Source: Taudactylus pleione (lineage: Eukaryota > Chordata > Amphibia > Anura > Myobatrachidae). From it: a DNA stretch of 64,000 nt. The stretch's first letter is position 1; each line of letters begins with the position of its first letter. The translations under genes were made by a program, and so were the position numbers. The notes under the pieces were generated by a model. It ran no database searches. It worked only from the letters and a program-made list of their open reading frames with translations, and was not told the DNA's origin. This document shows, in pieces, positions 31,134 to 41,810 of this stretch. The DNA is taken from assembly GCA_031769625.1 (NCBI GenBank), contig JAUIMM010000002.1:124001-188000 (forward strand), read 5' to 3'.

Positions 31134-34100
31134 TTAAGTGATACTTCTCAGTATAAACCATTCCGTGTGATCAAAGACTTTCCATATGTTATTCTGAGTC
31201 TGGACCGGTAAACATTGTATGTATGGTTCCCACTTTTTGGAAAAAATCCGCACCCCTCTTTCGATGTTAAAGATAGCCATACGTCTCTCCGCATAAATAA
31301 CCTCCAGCAGCGCAGTTTTCCATTCCGTTAGTGTGGGTGCTGATTTCGAGATCCAATAATTAAGGATAAGTTGTTTAGCTACTGTAACCATGACTCTCAG
31401 AGCAGGTTTCCATGGGCCCAAGGAGGACTCAGACTCCCATATTGAAAATTCTGCGAAAATAAGAGCTGCCGCATTTTTGGATAATTTAAGATGTATCGTA
31501 TTGTTTAGATAGTACAGAATTTTATTCCAAAATCTATGGATCTTTCTGCAGTACCAGAAGTTATGCGAGAGAGAGGCATTAGAGCAGTCACATTTCACAC
31601 AATTTCCCTCCTCCAGTGGCACAAAATGTCTCCGTTGGGCCGGAGACATATATGTACGATTTAAAATTCTAAGATGAATTTCTTGAAGTCTCGCTGACTT
31701 AAGGCAGGGTAAAACACAATCCAGATTCACAATAAATGGCTCCAAGTCACACAATTCGGGTATCTCTGCGTGCCAAGCCTCCGCAACTGCTGCCCAAGCA
31801 TGTATAGGAATTTCAATCAGGTATTTATATAAATGAGCTATTCTGAATTTGGTTGAGCGACATAAAAGTAGAATGCGACCCATTGTGTCTGTGTTAACTG
31901 AGACCCATAAAGGATTATCTAAGGATTGAATGAAATGACGTACTTGTAGGAACATAAAAAATTGTGTACGAGGGATGTCATATTTATCCTGTAATTGTAC
32001 AAAGGAGAACAAATTGCCACCCGGATCAAATACATCTTTGATGGACATGATTCCTTTTTGATTCCACATTTTAAAAAGAGGAATGTCAAGTGAAGGGGGA
32101 AAACATGGGTTACCCCATAAGGGGATGTACGGGGACGAAAAAGGATTTTTCCCCAGATGTGTATTAACCTTCAGCCACGTAGTGTAAGTGTCCCAGAATA
32201 AAATATTAGAGCGAAATATCTTAGGAATGTGTATTTTGGGGGTGTGTAACAAGGCTGCTGGGGCATATGGGTGAAATAACGCTTCCTCCAAGTCAGGATT
32301 AGTATAGTGGTCGGTATGTAATAGCCAGTCAGTTATATATCGGAATATTGCAGCCTTTGCAAAGGCAGAGATGCATGGGATGCTCAGCCCTCCATTTTTT
32401 TTCAGTAAATAAGCTCGGGAACGCGGCATTCTGGGTTTCTTGTACTGCGAAATAAATTTAAAGAAGATCTGCGTAAACTTCAGTACATCCGCCCTTGTTA
32501 AAGTAATGGGTAAAGTTTGTAAAAGATAGGCTAGTTTCGGGAACACCACACTCTTTATTACAGTTACTCGTCCGAGTAGAGAGAGTTTAAGATCTTTCCA
32601 ATTCTGGAGTTGGGAGTTTAATCTATTTAGCAATGGAGAGAAATTAAAAGCATATAGGGAGGATAATTGGGCTGGTATAAATATACCTAAATATTTTAAT
32701 TTATGTGTTGCAATTGTGAAAAGAGAGGCTATGTGGGGATGTGTAGCTAAAAAAGTAGCTGCATCAATAGGGAGCAACTCAGATTTACTCACATTGATGC
32801 GATAACCTGCAAATGATCCAAACGTGTTAATTAGATCCAGAAGTGTAGGGATAGATCGTAGGGGATCAGATATAAAAAGCATCATATCGTCTGCAAATAA
32901 AGACAACTTACATGTTTGGTTTCTGATAGTAATACCCTTTACCTCTGTTTCCTGTCTTATTGCTATCGCCAATGGCTCTAGCGCAATTGCAAACAAAAGT
33001 GGAGAGAGCGGGCAACCCTGTCTCGTCCCTCTCTGTGTACAAAATACAGGTGACAAATATCTATTAGTGAGAATCTGAGTAAGGGGAGAAGTATATAAGG
33101 ATCGTATGATCTCAACAAAAAGGGTGGGCATGCCGAACCGACGCAGAGACTCAAACAGGTGATCCCAGGTTACCAGATCAAACGCCTTTTCTGCGTCTAA
33201 AGACAGCAAGAACCTGGGATCACCCGCCTCGCCGATATGCAGAGACTGCAACACCGTAAGGACCTTCCTAATGTTTGTGACAGAGTTTCTGCCACAAATA
33301 AACCCGGTTTGGTCCGGGTGTATGATGGACGGGAGAATCGACTTCAACCGCTCTGCTAAAATTTTTGTCAATAATTTATAGTCTACGTTAAGTAGAGAAA
33401 TTGGTCTGTATGACGAAGGCAAAAGGGGGTCTCTACCCGACTTCGGCAGAACTTTTATAATGGCCGAATTAAAATAGTGAGGGATTGTTTTACTATCCAT
33501 TATAGAATTAAATACATTGGTTAAAGTCTCTGTGATTTGGGGACGTAATATTTTGAAAAACTCCCCACTCAGACCATCTGGGCCTGAGGCTTTAAACGTC
33601 TTGAGAGATCTAACAGCTTGGTCTACCTCTTCATGTGTAATTTTGCCAATCAATATATCAGCCTGTACAGATGAAATCTGTGGCAGAGTATGTGAATCCC
33701 AAAAAGCCTCTTTTTTAGTGATATCTATTGGGTCTTGGGAGTAGAGGTTTTGGTAATAACGGAAGAAGATATTCGCAATATCTTTGCCATTGAATTGTAT
33801 GACAGAGCTTTCATCTTTGAGCGCTGCAATGTTATTATGTGGCTTGGTTCCTCTCAGCATATTTGATAAGAGTCGGCTAGGTTTATTGCCGTATCTAAAG
33901 AAATGTAATTTACCTGAATATACATATTTATCATCCATTTGAGTGAGGACTTGGTCAAAGTGTAACCTGCACTCACCATATGCGGCTCTAGTCACCGGTG
34001 AGGGTGAAGCTCTTAGAGCTTGAAATGCAGATGTTAAGGCCGTCTGTGCAGATCTATAAGTGGCGTCCTGTTCAGCCTTATATTTTGTCATAAAGGAGAT

Positions 34101-34994
34101 AATTTCCCCCCTTATCACCGCCTTAGCAGTTTGCCAATATAAACCTGGGTTATCTTTATGTATTTGGTTGTTCATTTCGTAACTGGCCCAAACTGACTCT
34201 AGCATCGACTTAAATTTAAGAGATGAGGCTAATTTTGCCGGAAATCGCCACTGGGAGTGAGAACCCAAAAGGAATTTCCCCTGTACATCCACCCACACCG
34301 GTGCATGATCCGAAATAGCTATAGTTTCAATCGATGTATCAATAATCATTGGGGATATTGAGTTAGATAAGTAAAAATAATCAAGCCTAGAAAAGGCGTT
34401 ATGGGTGGCTGAGTAGTACGTATATTCCAGATCAGTGGGGTGTCTCATTCTCCACACATCTAATAAATTCAATTCTTTGGCCATATAATTTAAACCTATT
34501 TTTGGTTGTTTGGGGGAGGAATGAGATAGAGTTTTCCTATCCAAGGTTGGGAAAGCGACCAGATTAAAATCACCCCCTAAAATAATCTTAGAATCTGCAA
34601 AAGAATATAATTTGTTAATCAATCCTAGGAAAAAAGATTTATAATATATATTGGGACCATAAACATTACATAAACAATATCTAGTGCCGTCTAGCGTAAC
34701 ATCCATAAGAATGTATCGGCCCCCTTGATCTACATCAGAAGAATGAATATCAAACTGAACACCCTTGCGTATTAGGATTACAACTCCACGTGATTTAGAA
34801 CCATATGATGATGACGCCAATACCTGGTGGTGTAGTGTGTTTAGCTTGGCGTGTTCTATGGGAGTTAAATGAGTCTCCTGCAAATAAGTGATATCGGATT
34901 TAAGCTTATTAAGATATGTCAGTATGCGCTTTCTTTTCACTGGTGAGTGAATCCCCCTGACGTTCCAGGTGCAAAACCTAAGGTGGGAAGGCAT
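31134..34994 (-). CDS. LINE III ORF2 protein (endonuclease, RT), intact 1286 aa
   Basis: A complete frame from ATG 34994 (MPSHLRFCTW). The endonuclease occupies about residues 1-240, with the catalytic signature residues Asn11 (CTWNVRG), Glu40 (LQETHL), Asp142 and Asn144 (GGDFNLV), and Asp229/His230 (ISDHAPVW). The reverse transcriptase spans about 460-770, with SGPDGLS, SSYRPISLLNVDYK, LSLDAEKAFD, RGTRQGCPLSPLLFA and the catalytic FADD at 700-703. A C-terminal CX2CX8HX4C zinc knuckle (CVKCDCSNASLSHNFWYC, about 1130-1150) is present. The family makes its own DNA copy by nicking the target and priming from it. All key residues seen are standard, so it could be active. Confidence 0.93.
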   Translation of the reverse strand: MPSHLRFCTWNVRGIHSPVKRKRILTYLNKLKSDITYLQETHLTPIEHAKLNTLHHQVLASSSYGSKSRGVVILIRKGVQFDIHSSDVDQGGRYILMDVTLDGTRYCLCNVYGPNIYYKSFFLGLINKLYSFADSKIILGGDFNLVAFPTLDRKTLSHSSPKQPKIGLNYMAKELNLLDVWRMRHPTDLEYTYYSATHNAFSRLDYFYLSNSISPMIIDTSIETIAISDHAPVWVDVQGKFLLGSHSQWRFPAKLASSLKFKSMLESVWASYEMNNQIHKDNPGLYWQTAKAVIRGEIISFMTKYKAEQDATYRSAQTALTSAFQALRASPSPVTRAAYGECRLHFDQVLTQMDDKYVYSGKLHFFRYGNKPSRLLSNMLRGTKPHNNIAALKDESSVIQFNGKDIANIFFRYYQNLYSQDPIDITKKEAFWDSHTLPQISSVQADILIGKITHEEVDQAVRSLKTFKASGPDGLSGEFFKILRPQITETLTNVFNSIMDSKTIPHYFNSAIIKVLPKSGRDPLLPSSYRPISLLNVDYKLLTKILAERLKSILPSIIHPDQTGFICGRNSVTNIRKVLTVLQSLHIGEAGDPRFLLSLDAEKAFDLVTWDHLFESLRRFGMPTLFVEIIRSLYTSPLTQILTNRYLSPVFCTQRGTRQGCPLSPLLFAIALEPLAIAIRQETEVKGITIRNQTCKLSLFADDMMLFISDPLRSIPTLLDLINTFGSFAGYRINVSKSELLPIDAATFLATHPHIASLFTIATHKLKYLGIFIPAQLSSLYAFNFSPLLNRLNSQLQNWKDLKLSLLGRVTVIKSVVFPKLAYLLQTLPITLTRADVLKFTQIFFKFISQYKKPRMPRSRAYLLKKNGGLSIPCISAFAKAAIFRYITDWLLHTDHYTNPDLEEALFHPYAPAALLHTPKIHIPKIFRSNILFWDTYTTWLKVNTHLGKNPFSSPYIPLWGNPCFPPSLDIPLFKMWNQKGIMSIKDVFDPGGNLFSFVQLQDKYDIPRTQFFMFLQVRHFIQSLDNPLWVSVNTDTMGRILLLCRSTKFRIAHLYKYLIEIPIHAWAAVAEAWHAEIPELCDLEPFIVNLDCVLPCLKSARLQEIHLRILNRTYMSPAQRRHFVPLEEGNCVKCDCSNASLSHNFWYCRKIHRFWNKILYYLNNTIHLKLSKNAAALIFAEFSIWESESSLGPWKPALRVMVTVAKQLILNYWISKSAPTLTEWKTALLEVIYAERRMAIFNIERGVRIFSKKWEPYIQCLPVQTQNNIWKVFDHTEWFILRSIT

Positions 34995-35445
34995 CGCAAG
35001 ATGTGGAAATTAGGTAATGCAAATAGTAAAAAAGTGTAGCATAAATGTTAATGTACTCCCCATAATACCGGTTGGAACTAGGCAGGTTCATGATAATATG
35101 AATGTCGGCCCTAGTGTGAGTCATAAATAAGCTATAAAGGTCATGAGCTTCGTGATTCATACAATGTAAAAAAACAAATAGACAGATAGACATAGACGTA
35201 AAAAGAAAATAAAAATAAACACATATGTGCAAAGATTGCAAGTCAAATGCAAACATATAATCAAAACTATGGTCATTGATCTCAGCCTATTGAAAAAAAA
35301 AAAACAGTAATATTAATAATAACTGTAAAGCAACATCACAAATATATATGTAAGTATAATCCTAAATCGGACTATAAACATATTTTGAAGAGTAAGGTAA
35401 AACCTGATAAAAGCATCAAAATAGATATGGGACACCTTCCCTGAA

Positions 35446-36369
35446 TCAGTCATTATGATCCATCGTGGAGGGATCTGAGGACTCTTTTTCTTCATTAAGG
35501 AAAGCTTGGGCGTCAGCAACCTCTGTGAAATCTTTAGGGCCTTGAGATGAGAAAATGCGAAGTCTAGCTGGGAAAAGGAGAGCGAAGCGAGTCCCTGATT
35601 TGATGAGCTGAGAACAGACAGGGGACATATTTCTGCGTGCTCTGGCAACCTCCGCGGAGTAGTCCTGGAACAAGAGAATACGTTGGCCGTCCCACTGAAG
35701 AGGGCCCTTCTGTCGAGCAGTTGACCATATAAGATCCTTGTGACGAAAATTTAAGCACTTGAAGATAACAGCTCTAGGGCGTGTGGTGTTAAAATCTCGA
35801 AAGGGACCTAATCTATGTGCTCGTTCTATCTCAAAATTATTCAGTTCAGCCGAGATGCCGAGTAGCTCAGGGAGATCGGTTTGAAGAAATTTAGTGAGAT
35901 CAGTGCCTTTAATCGTTTCCTTAAGACCCAGAAGTCGCAGGTTGTTGCGTCTGGACCTATTTTCCAGATCGTCTACCTTGGATAGTAATTGTTGTTGAGT
36001 GGTCGACATGGTAGCAACTTGTTGTTTTAGTTCCGAGAGATCATGAAAGTTGACTCCGATCCTGTTTTCATTCTCATGCACTTGTTGTGAGATAGAAGAC
36101 ATTTGTGTCTTAATATCCGCCAGTGCTCCCATGAATTTATCCGCTTGATTTTGCAGTAGTGGTTCCACTGTTTCTTTAATGGCTCTAACTATCTCTGCGT
36201 ATGAGAGAGGAGCAGGAACCGGGCTTATTGTGTTATGGGTAGTAGCGGATTCAGAACTATGTGTATGTGGCATGTTTTCCACAGAGTCTGTAGGTTGATC
36301 TGTACGTTTGTTACTACCCCTGGCTCGATTTGCCTTGGGGGTGGGCTGCGGAGCCATGAATTTATCCAT
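35446..36369 (-). CDS. LINE III ORF1 protein, intact
   Basis: About 307 residues from the ATG at 36369 (MDKFMAPQ); the open frame extends eight codons upstream to a non-ATG codon. It has a basic, Pro-rich head and a heptad coiled coil around residues 60-140. VDDLENRSRRNNLRLLGL leads into the RRM-like core, then IERAHRLGPF, LFQDYSAEVARARRNMSP and FALLFPARLRIF of the C-terminal domain. By family knowledge it is an RNA-binding, trimer-forming chaperone for the element RNA. No stop or frameshift. It is separated from ORF2 by about 450 bases. Confidence 0.9.
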   Translation of the reverse strand: MDKFMAPQPTPKANRARGSNKRTDQPTDSVENMPHTHSSESATTHNTISPVPAPLSYAEIVRAIKETVEPLLQNQADKFMGALADIKTQMSSISQQVHENENRIGVNFHDLSELKQQVATMSTTQQQLLSKVDDLENRSRRNNLRLLGLKETIKGTDLTKFLQTDLPELLGISAELNNFEIERAHRLGPFRDFNTTRPRAVIFKCLNFRHKDLIWSTARQKGPLQWDGQRILLFQDYSAEVARARRNMSPVCSQLIKSGTRFALLFPARLRIFSSQGPKDFTEVADAQAFLNEEKESSDPSTMDHND

Positions 36370-37396
36370 GTAGAGATGGGACCTAATTTTCACCAGGTTA
36401 TGATAATACTAAGGAGTATGTTGCTTAGAAATGGCTGTGATCACAGACAGGAGATCCTTTACATTTCAAATGATTGTGAAGTAACTTGAAGAATAGGGCT
36501 GGAGCACCATCTGGTGGTAGAAGCTGACACTGCAACAATTCCCCAGAGTAAAGGATATGTATATAGGTATTGCCAAATATATCATCAGCTGTAGCTGGGG
36601 TCTTAAAAGAAGTATAGAGTTGCAGAATTTCTGGTTACAAGCAGCTGCACACTCACCAGTATAAGGCTTTAACTGGTAATACACAGTACCTTGTCTCCTG
36701 TGTCTGCAAAATGGCGCCGTCTGTAAGATGGTCTTGAAGGGAGCAAGCGTCTGCCCTCTGCAGTTGTGGTGTGCGGTCGCGAGGACCCGTCCAGCGGCGT
36801 CCCCGTATGTTCCCCTCGCTGCTCGCGATCCACCAGCTGATTCTTGGTGAGCCAGCGCCGCGAGGTTTGGCAGCGGAACAGGCGCGATGCAAGAGCTGGG
36901 AGGTGAGGGCCGGAACCCAGCACCACGCACCGCGGCTGCAGTAGGCCGCGAGATCCGGCAGCCCGAATCCGGGAGCCAGAGTCCCGCTAGGCACCAGGAA
37001 CACCCGCCCAGGGGGCAGAGATGGTCTGTGGCGGTAGGTAAGCCGGGAAGCACCGCGCACGGCCGGAGGAACTGTCTCAGCAGGCTCAGGTTTGACGGAG
37101 CCCCGACTCCATGCAGCTGTCCCCTTCGGCTTCCAAGCCACGCCCCCCTCCCCCACATGTTAACTAATTTGCCGTATTGTTTTTTCGCGGCAACTACTAA
37201 GACCCGATATACTGGGTCTTTTGGGTTCTATATTCTCTATATGTGTTTTTGTCTTCTGTTTTACGTGTTTTGGTTTTTCTTCCCATTTTTTTTTTTTATC
37301 TTTTTGTGTTTTATTTTCTTTTTATTTTATTTCTTTTTCGTTATATGACAGGTACATTTGGGGCATTTTTACTTACACAATATCTTATTACGCCTA

Positions 37397-40300
37397 ATGG
37401 TTAAAGTCCTTTCATTGAATGTCAAGGGCCTTAACTCTCCTCATAAGAGACATCTGGCCCTTTCTACATTCCACCAACATGGGGCCAATGTTGTGGCTCT
37501 TCAGGAGACGCATTTCTCATCCTTAGCTCCCCCCATATTTAAGGATCACAGATATCCTTTATGCTACACGGCTAATAGTCCACTTAAACGTAATGGTGTT
37601 GCCATACTGTTTCATGCTAACACCCCATTTATATTACAAAGGAAGATAGCGGATGGGAATGGTAGATTTCTCATTCTTATTGGTAAAATTGAAGAGACTC
37701 TTGTCACCCTGGTTTCCCTCTATGCCCCTAATTCTCGCCAGATCCCCTTTCTACGAGAAACTTTTGAGGAGATATCTAAAGCTAGACAGGGAGCACTTAT
37801 TGTGTTGGGCGACTTTAATTTGGTCTTAGACCCTAAAATAGACAGATCTTCCCCCCAGGGCCTTTCCTCCACCCCTCGTGATATAGGCCCCTCGCTGGCT
37901 TTTAAGAAATTGCTGGCAGAGTATGATCTATATGATGCCTGGCGCACCCTATTACCGGACGAGAGAGACTATACCTTTTTTTCCTCAGTTCACAATAGCT
38001 ACTCCAGAATAGACCTTGTCCTTTTAGATAAAAGAATTCTCCAATCTACAAAAAAGGTTAAAATTCTCCCCATTACTTGGTCAGATCACACGCCGGTCCT
38101 ATGGATTTGGGATATAGGTTATCATCTGACTCCCAACCATCCCTGGCGTCTTCCTGAGTATCAATTAAAAAACCCGGAGATTTTGAAGGCCCTTACCGAC
38201 TCCCTTATGTTATATACTCAGACTAACTCTCCCTCTGATACCTCTATTTTCACACACTGGTGCGCCTTATAAGCGGTCCTCCGTGGTACCTCTATTCAAA
38301 AAGGAGCTCAACTTAAGGCTCGCTCTCACGAATTACAAACTGGCTTAGAATCCACTTTACGGTCCCTGGAGTCCCAAAATCAGCTTCGCCCTACTAGAGT
38401 GCTACGCAAACAACTCCAAAAGGTTAGATCACAGCTCCAAAAACTTTTTTTGTCACGAATGCAAGTGGCTTTTACCAGATTACACCACAAATTCTATACG
38501 GCAGGCAATAAAGCCTCTCGTCTTTTAGCGCGTAAGCTTCGTGGGCATCAAGTTCGTAACAGAATTAAGTGCCTTTTAACCCCCTCTGGTTCGAAATGTC
38601 TTAACCCCCTTGATATAGCAAACTTATTTTCGGACTATTATGCAAAATTATATAACTTATGCCGATGACTCCTCAATCCCTCAGCCTTCGATTAATGTAA
38701 TTTCCTCCTTTTTGGACGATTTATCTTTCCCTACCTTAGATGCGGATGGTCTGGCGTCCCTGAATGCCCCCTGGTCTTTGAAGGAAATTCAGGAAGTACT
38801 TAAGAATCTACCCAAGGGCAAAGCCCCTGGTCCTGATGGTTTCTCAAATTCTTTCTATTCTGTATTCACTGAGACCTTGTCCCCGATTCTTTTAAATTTT
38901 TTCACAGAAGCTTCTGATAAAGGTTCTTTCCCATCCGAAATGGTAGAGGCACAAATTGTCACCATTTCCGAAACCTGGTAAAGACCCCTCAGTGTGTAAA
39001 AACTATAGACCCATTGCGCTCCTTAACACGGACGTAAAATTTTTTGCTAAACTGATAGCCTATCGTCTGAATCTATTGCTCCCACAATTGATCCATCCTG
39101 ACCAGGTGGGTTTTGTTCATGGGCGACAGGCTCCCGATAACACCCGCAGGGTTTTAGACTTGGTTGAATGGGTGATGTTTAATAAGCTGCAACTCCTCCT
39201 TCTCTCTCTTGATGCTGAAAAAGCATTTGACCGGCTACATTGGGACTACATGCGCCAGGTGTTGTGTAGATATGGAATCCAGGGTGACATCCTTCGGTCT
39301 ATCAATGCCCTTTATTCTGGCCCTTCTGCCCGTGTTTTTAGTAATGGGTTTCTCTCCTTACCTTTCCCGATCTCTAACGGTACCAGACAGGGGTGTCCTC
39401 TCTCTCCACTGATATATGTGTTGGCCATCGAACCCCTTGCACAAAAAATCCGCCAATCATCTGAGTTTCCAGGGCTCTCCATCCACAATACCTCCCACAA
39501 GTTATGTCTGTTTGTAGATGATGTTTTGCTGTTTGTAACCGATCCGGAGATCTCGTTGCTTCCTCTTTACACTATTTTAGATACTTATAGTGCTGCTTCC
39601 TTCTATAAATTGAATGTTACGAAAACCGAAGCTTTACCTATTAATATTGCACCTTTATCCTTATGCTCTTTAAAGAGACGTTTTCCATTTGTTTGGAAAA
39701 ATTCTTCTATGTCCTATTTAGGATTTAACATACCATCCTCTATTAATGCCGTATTTAATGAAAATTATGTTCCCCTCTTGACCCAACTATCTTCCCTGGC
39801 CACTGCTTGGATGAGTCACGAGATATCCTGGTTGGGTCGCATAGCGGCGTTCAAAATTATGTTATTACCAAGATTGATGTATTTATTCCATGCCATTCCC
39901 TATGCTATTCCTCGCAAATTATTGCAGCAGATGCGCCGCCTGATGATTTCTTATGTGTGGAGGGGTAAGCCCTCTAGAATCGCTTATAGCCATATGGTTC
40001 GGCCTAAATCCCTGGGTGGCCTTAACCTACCTGATCTGAATAGATACCATGAAGCGGCCCTTCTATCTCAAATATGTGATTGGTTTCTTCCCCCTTCTGT
40101 TAAAGTTTGGGTAGACTTAGAACATGCCCTTATCCGGCGATTCCCTCTCCCCGATCTTCTTTGGCTACCCCAACAGCATAGACCGAGATTCCCCTTGATA
40201 TCTAAAACAATCCTAGATGCCTTAAAAGTTTGGGACTGTAACCTCTCAACCCATTTCGATTTTACCCTCCCTGCTAGAACTGTTTCCCTTCGAGCATTAA

Positions 40301-41810
40301 ATATAGTATTGCCCAATCTCCATATGTCCTACTGGATAAGTCTGGGTATGGAGTCTTTGGCAGACTTTTTCTCCCCATCCTCAATTTTAACATACATTAG
40401 CCCTGATTCAGAGCCGAACGCTCTGACCAGAGCGCTCGCTCTGAATCAGGGCCCACCTCCATTAAAATGGAGCGTCCTCCTGGACGCTCGTATAGCTGTG
40501 GGTCACCACCCACAGCATATACGAGCATGCAAAAAGATGGTCGCGATGGTCTTGACCATCGCGACCATTGGACTTGCGAGTGAAAGCCTGCGGTTGGGTT
40601 TCCCAACCGCAAGGCCAGGAGTGATTTTGGCTCTATCAGAGCCAAAATCACTCCCACTGACATCACTAGTGATGTCAGTGGGGCCGGCTTCAGACGGTAG
40701 GCGTTCCCTTGGGAACGCCTCCATCTGGCAGGCACGCCCCCGGCACGCCCACCAAAGGGGGCGTGCTGTCAGTCACCATCGACAGCACGCCCCCTTTGAT
40801 GAGAAACTCCGAGCGAAGGAAAGTCCTTCGCTCGCCGGGTCTCACGCATGCGCACGACGGAGCTCCCTCCGTCGTGCGCATGCGCAGTGGGGAACATCGA
40901 CCCACTTGTGAGCGTACTGCTGCTCGCGAGTGGGTCTGAATGACCCCCATAGATCTCTGTGCTAAATACTCACTAGGACCTTCTGCATGGTTTTTTTTAC
41001 CAACAATTAATACATTGGTATACCAAGATGAGTACAGGTCCCGCGTTGTACCAAACACCGCCGGATCATATTCTGAGTAAATTCTCTAAACCCTCATCTA
41101 GTGGAGCCATATCTTATTGGTATTCTTTATTATCTCCCATAGTTCTCCCAATTAAGTCCCCTGCCCAACTCCACTGGGAAACAGATCTCCAGCGTACCTT
41201 TACCTTTCCACAATGGGAGAGTATATATCTTTCTTCTTTCTCTATATCCACATGTACCAACCATATTGAAATGTATGTAAAACTTTTAAATAGATTATAT
41301 TTAACTCCCTCTAGGTTACATAGAATATGGCCCACTGTCTCTAAGTTTTGTTGGCGCCTTTGTAACTCTGAAGGCTCTATTTTCCACGTTTTCTGGGATT
41401 GCCCCCTTATACGCCCCTTTTGGGAGGAAGTATTCAGTCTCATTAATGACGTACTCGGCCTCCAATTGACCTTAGACCCCTCCCTTGCTCTTCTCTATTG
41501 GTATCCAAATTCTGTTCCTAAACCTGCTCGGTATGTTCTTGGCCATATACTGATATCCGCTAAAGCCACTATAGCCCAGCACTGGAAGTCCCCTTCTCCT
41601 CCTCCATTTGCTAAGGTTATAACAAAAACACAATTCCATTTTGAGATGGAGACGAGAGAGGTCACTTATTCTGTGGCCGCTTCGTCTTCCACTATGAAGT
41701 GGAACCCCTGGTATCTATATGTTACGAATGGAGGAAGTGCGGCTGTGTCCATATCGTCCCCAAACCCGCAGAGTCCTTCTCCTTTTGGTCTTAATGAGCT
41801 TCCACAGTAG
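37397..41810 (+). pseudogene. LINE II ORF2 (endonuclease, RT), broken
   Basis: Starts at ATG 37397 (MVKVLSLNVKGLNSP). The endonuclease motifs are LQETHF, LGDFNLV, SRIDLVLL and WSDHTPV. A stop at 38270 and frameshifts near 38660 and 38970 divide the frame. The RT follows with KGKAPGPDGFS, NYRPIALLNTDVKFF, LSLDAEKAFDRLHWD and NGTRQGCPLSPLIYVLAIEP. The catalytic box is FVDD instead of the usual FADD. The C-terminal region is interrupted by the hairpin element at 40401-40948 and resumes with SISTCTNHIEMYVKLL and FHVFWDCPLIRPFW. Confidence 0.85.
40401..40948. mobile_element. Element made of about thirteen consecutive hairpins
   Basis: Nearly every base lies in one of a series of side-by-side inverted repeats, each with its own sequence. 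Examples are 40401-40451 (13-base arms), 40537-40568 (15-base perfect arms), 40619-40653 (15), 40655-40680 (perfect 26-base palindrome), 40754-40797 (17) and 40846-40883 (17). Others lie at 40457-40472, 40471-40488, 40495-40516, 40590-40610, 40700-40719, 40811-40833 and 40899-40936. The first arm CCCTGATTCAGAG resembles the terminus of the MITEs at 9722 and 11102. It splits LINE II ORF2 between SILTYI and DLCAKYS; the target duplication is short or unclear (CATTAG and CATAG). No coding capacity. Confidence 0.85.

Larger units (their letters stand above)
30528..37146 (-). mobile_element. LINE III, full-length L1/Tx1-type with intact reading frames
   Basis: The perfect 15-base target duplication CCTCCCCCACATGTT flanks it (30513-30527, 37147-37161). 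The 5' end at 37146 begins GGGGGCGTGGCTTGG. The poly-A tail is the T-run at 30528-30538. The 6.6 kb element has a 5' UTR of about 0.8 kb, ORF1 (36369-35446) and ORF2 (34994-31134), both uninterrupted. It is inserted antisense between ORF1 and ORF2 of LINE II. It is the youngest element by nesting and by preservation. Confidence 0.92.

Noticed and set aside
36466..37348. GC-rich open frames near the 5' end of LINE III
   Set aside because: 5' UTR of LINE III and its junction with LINE II; no conserved domain and antisense frames are equally open.
40397..41058. Open frames in the hairpin element
   Set aside because: Palindromic sequence gives open frames on both strands; the plus frame is only read-through from LINE II ORF2.
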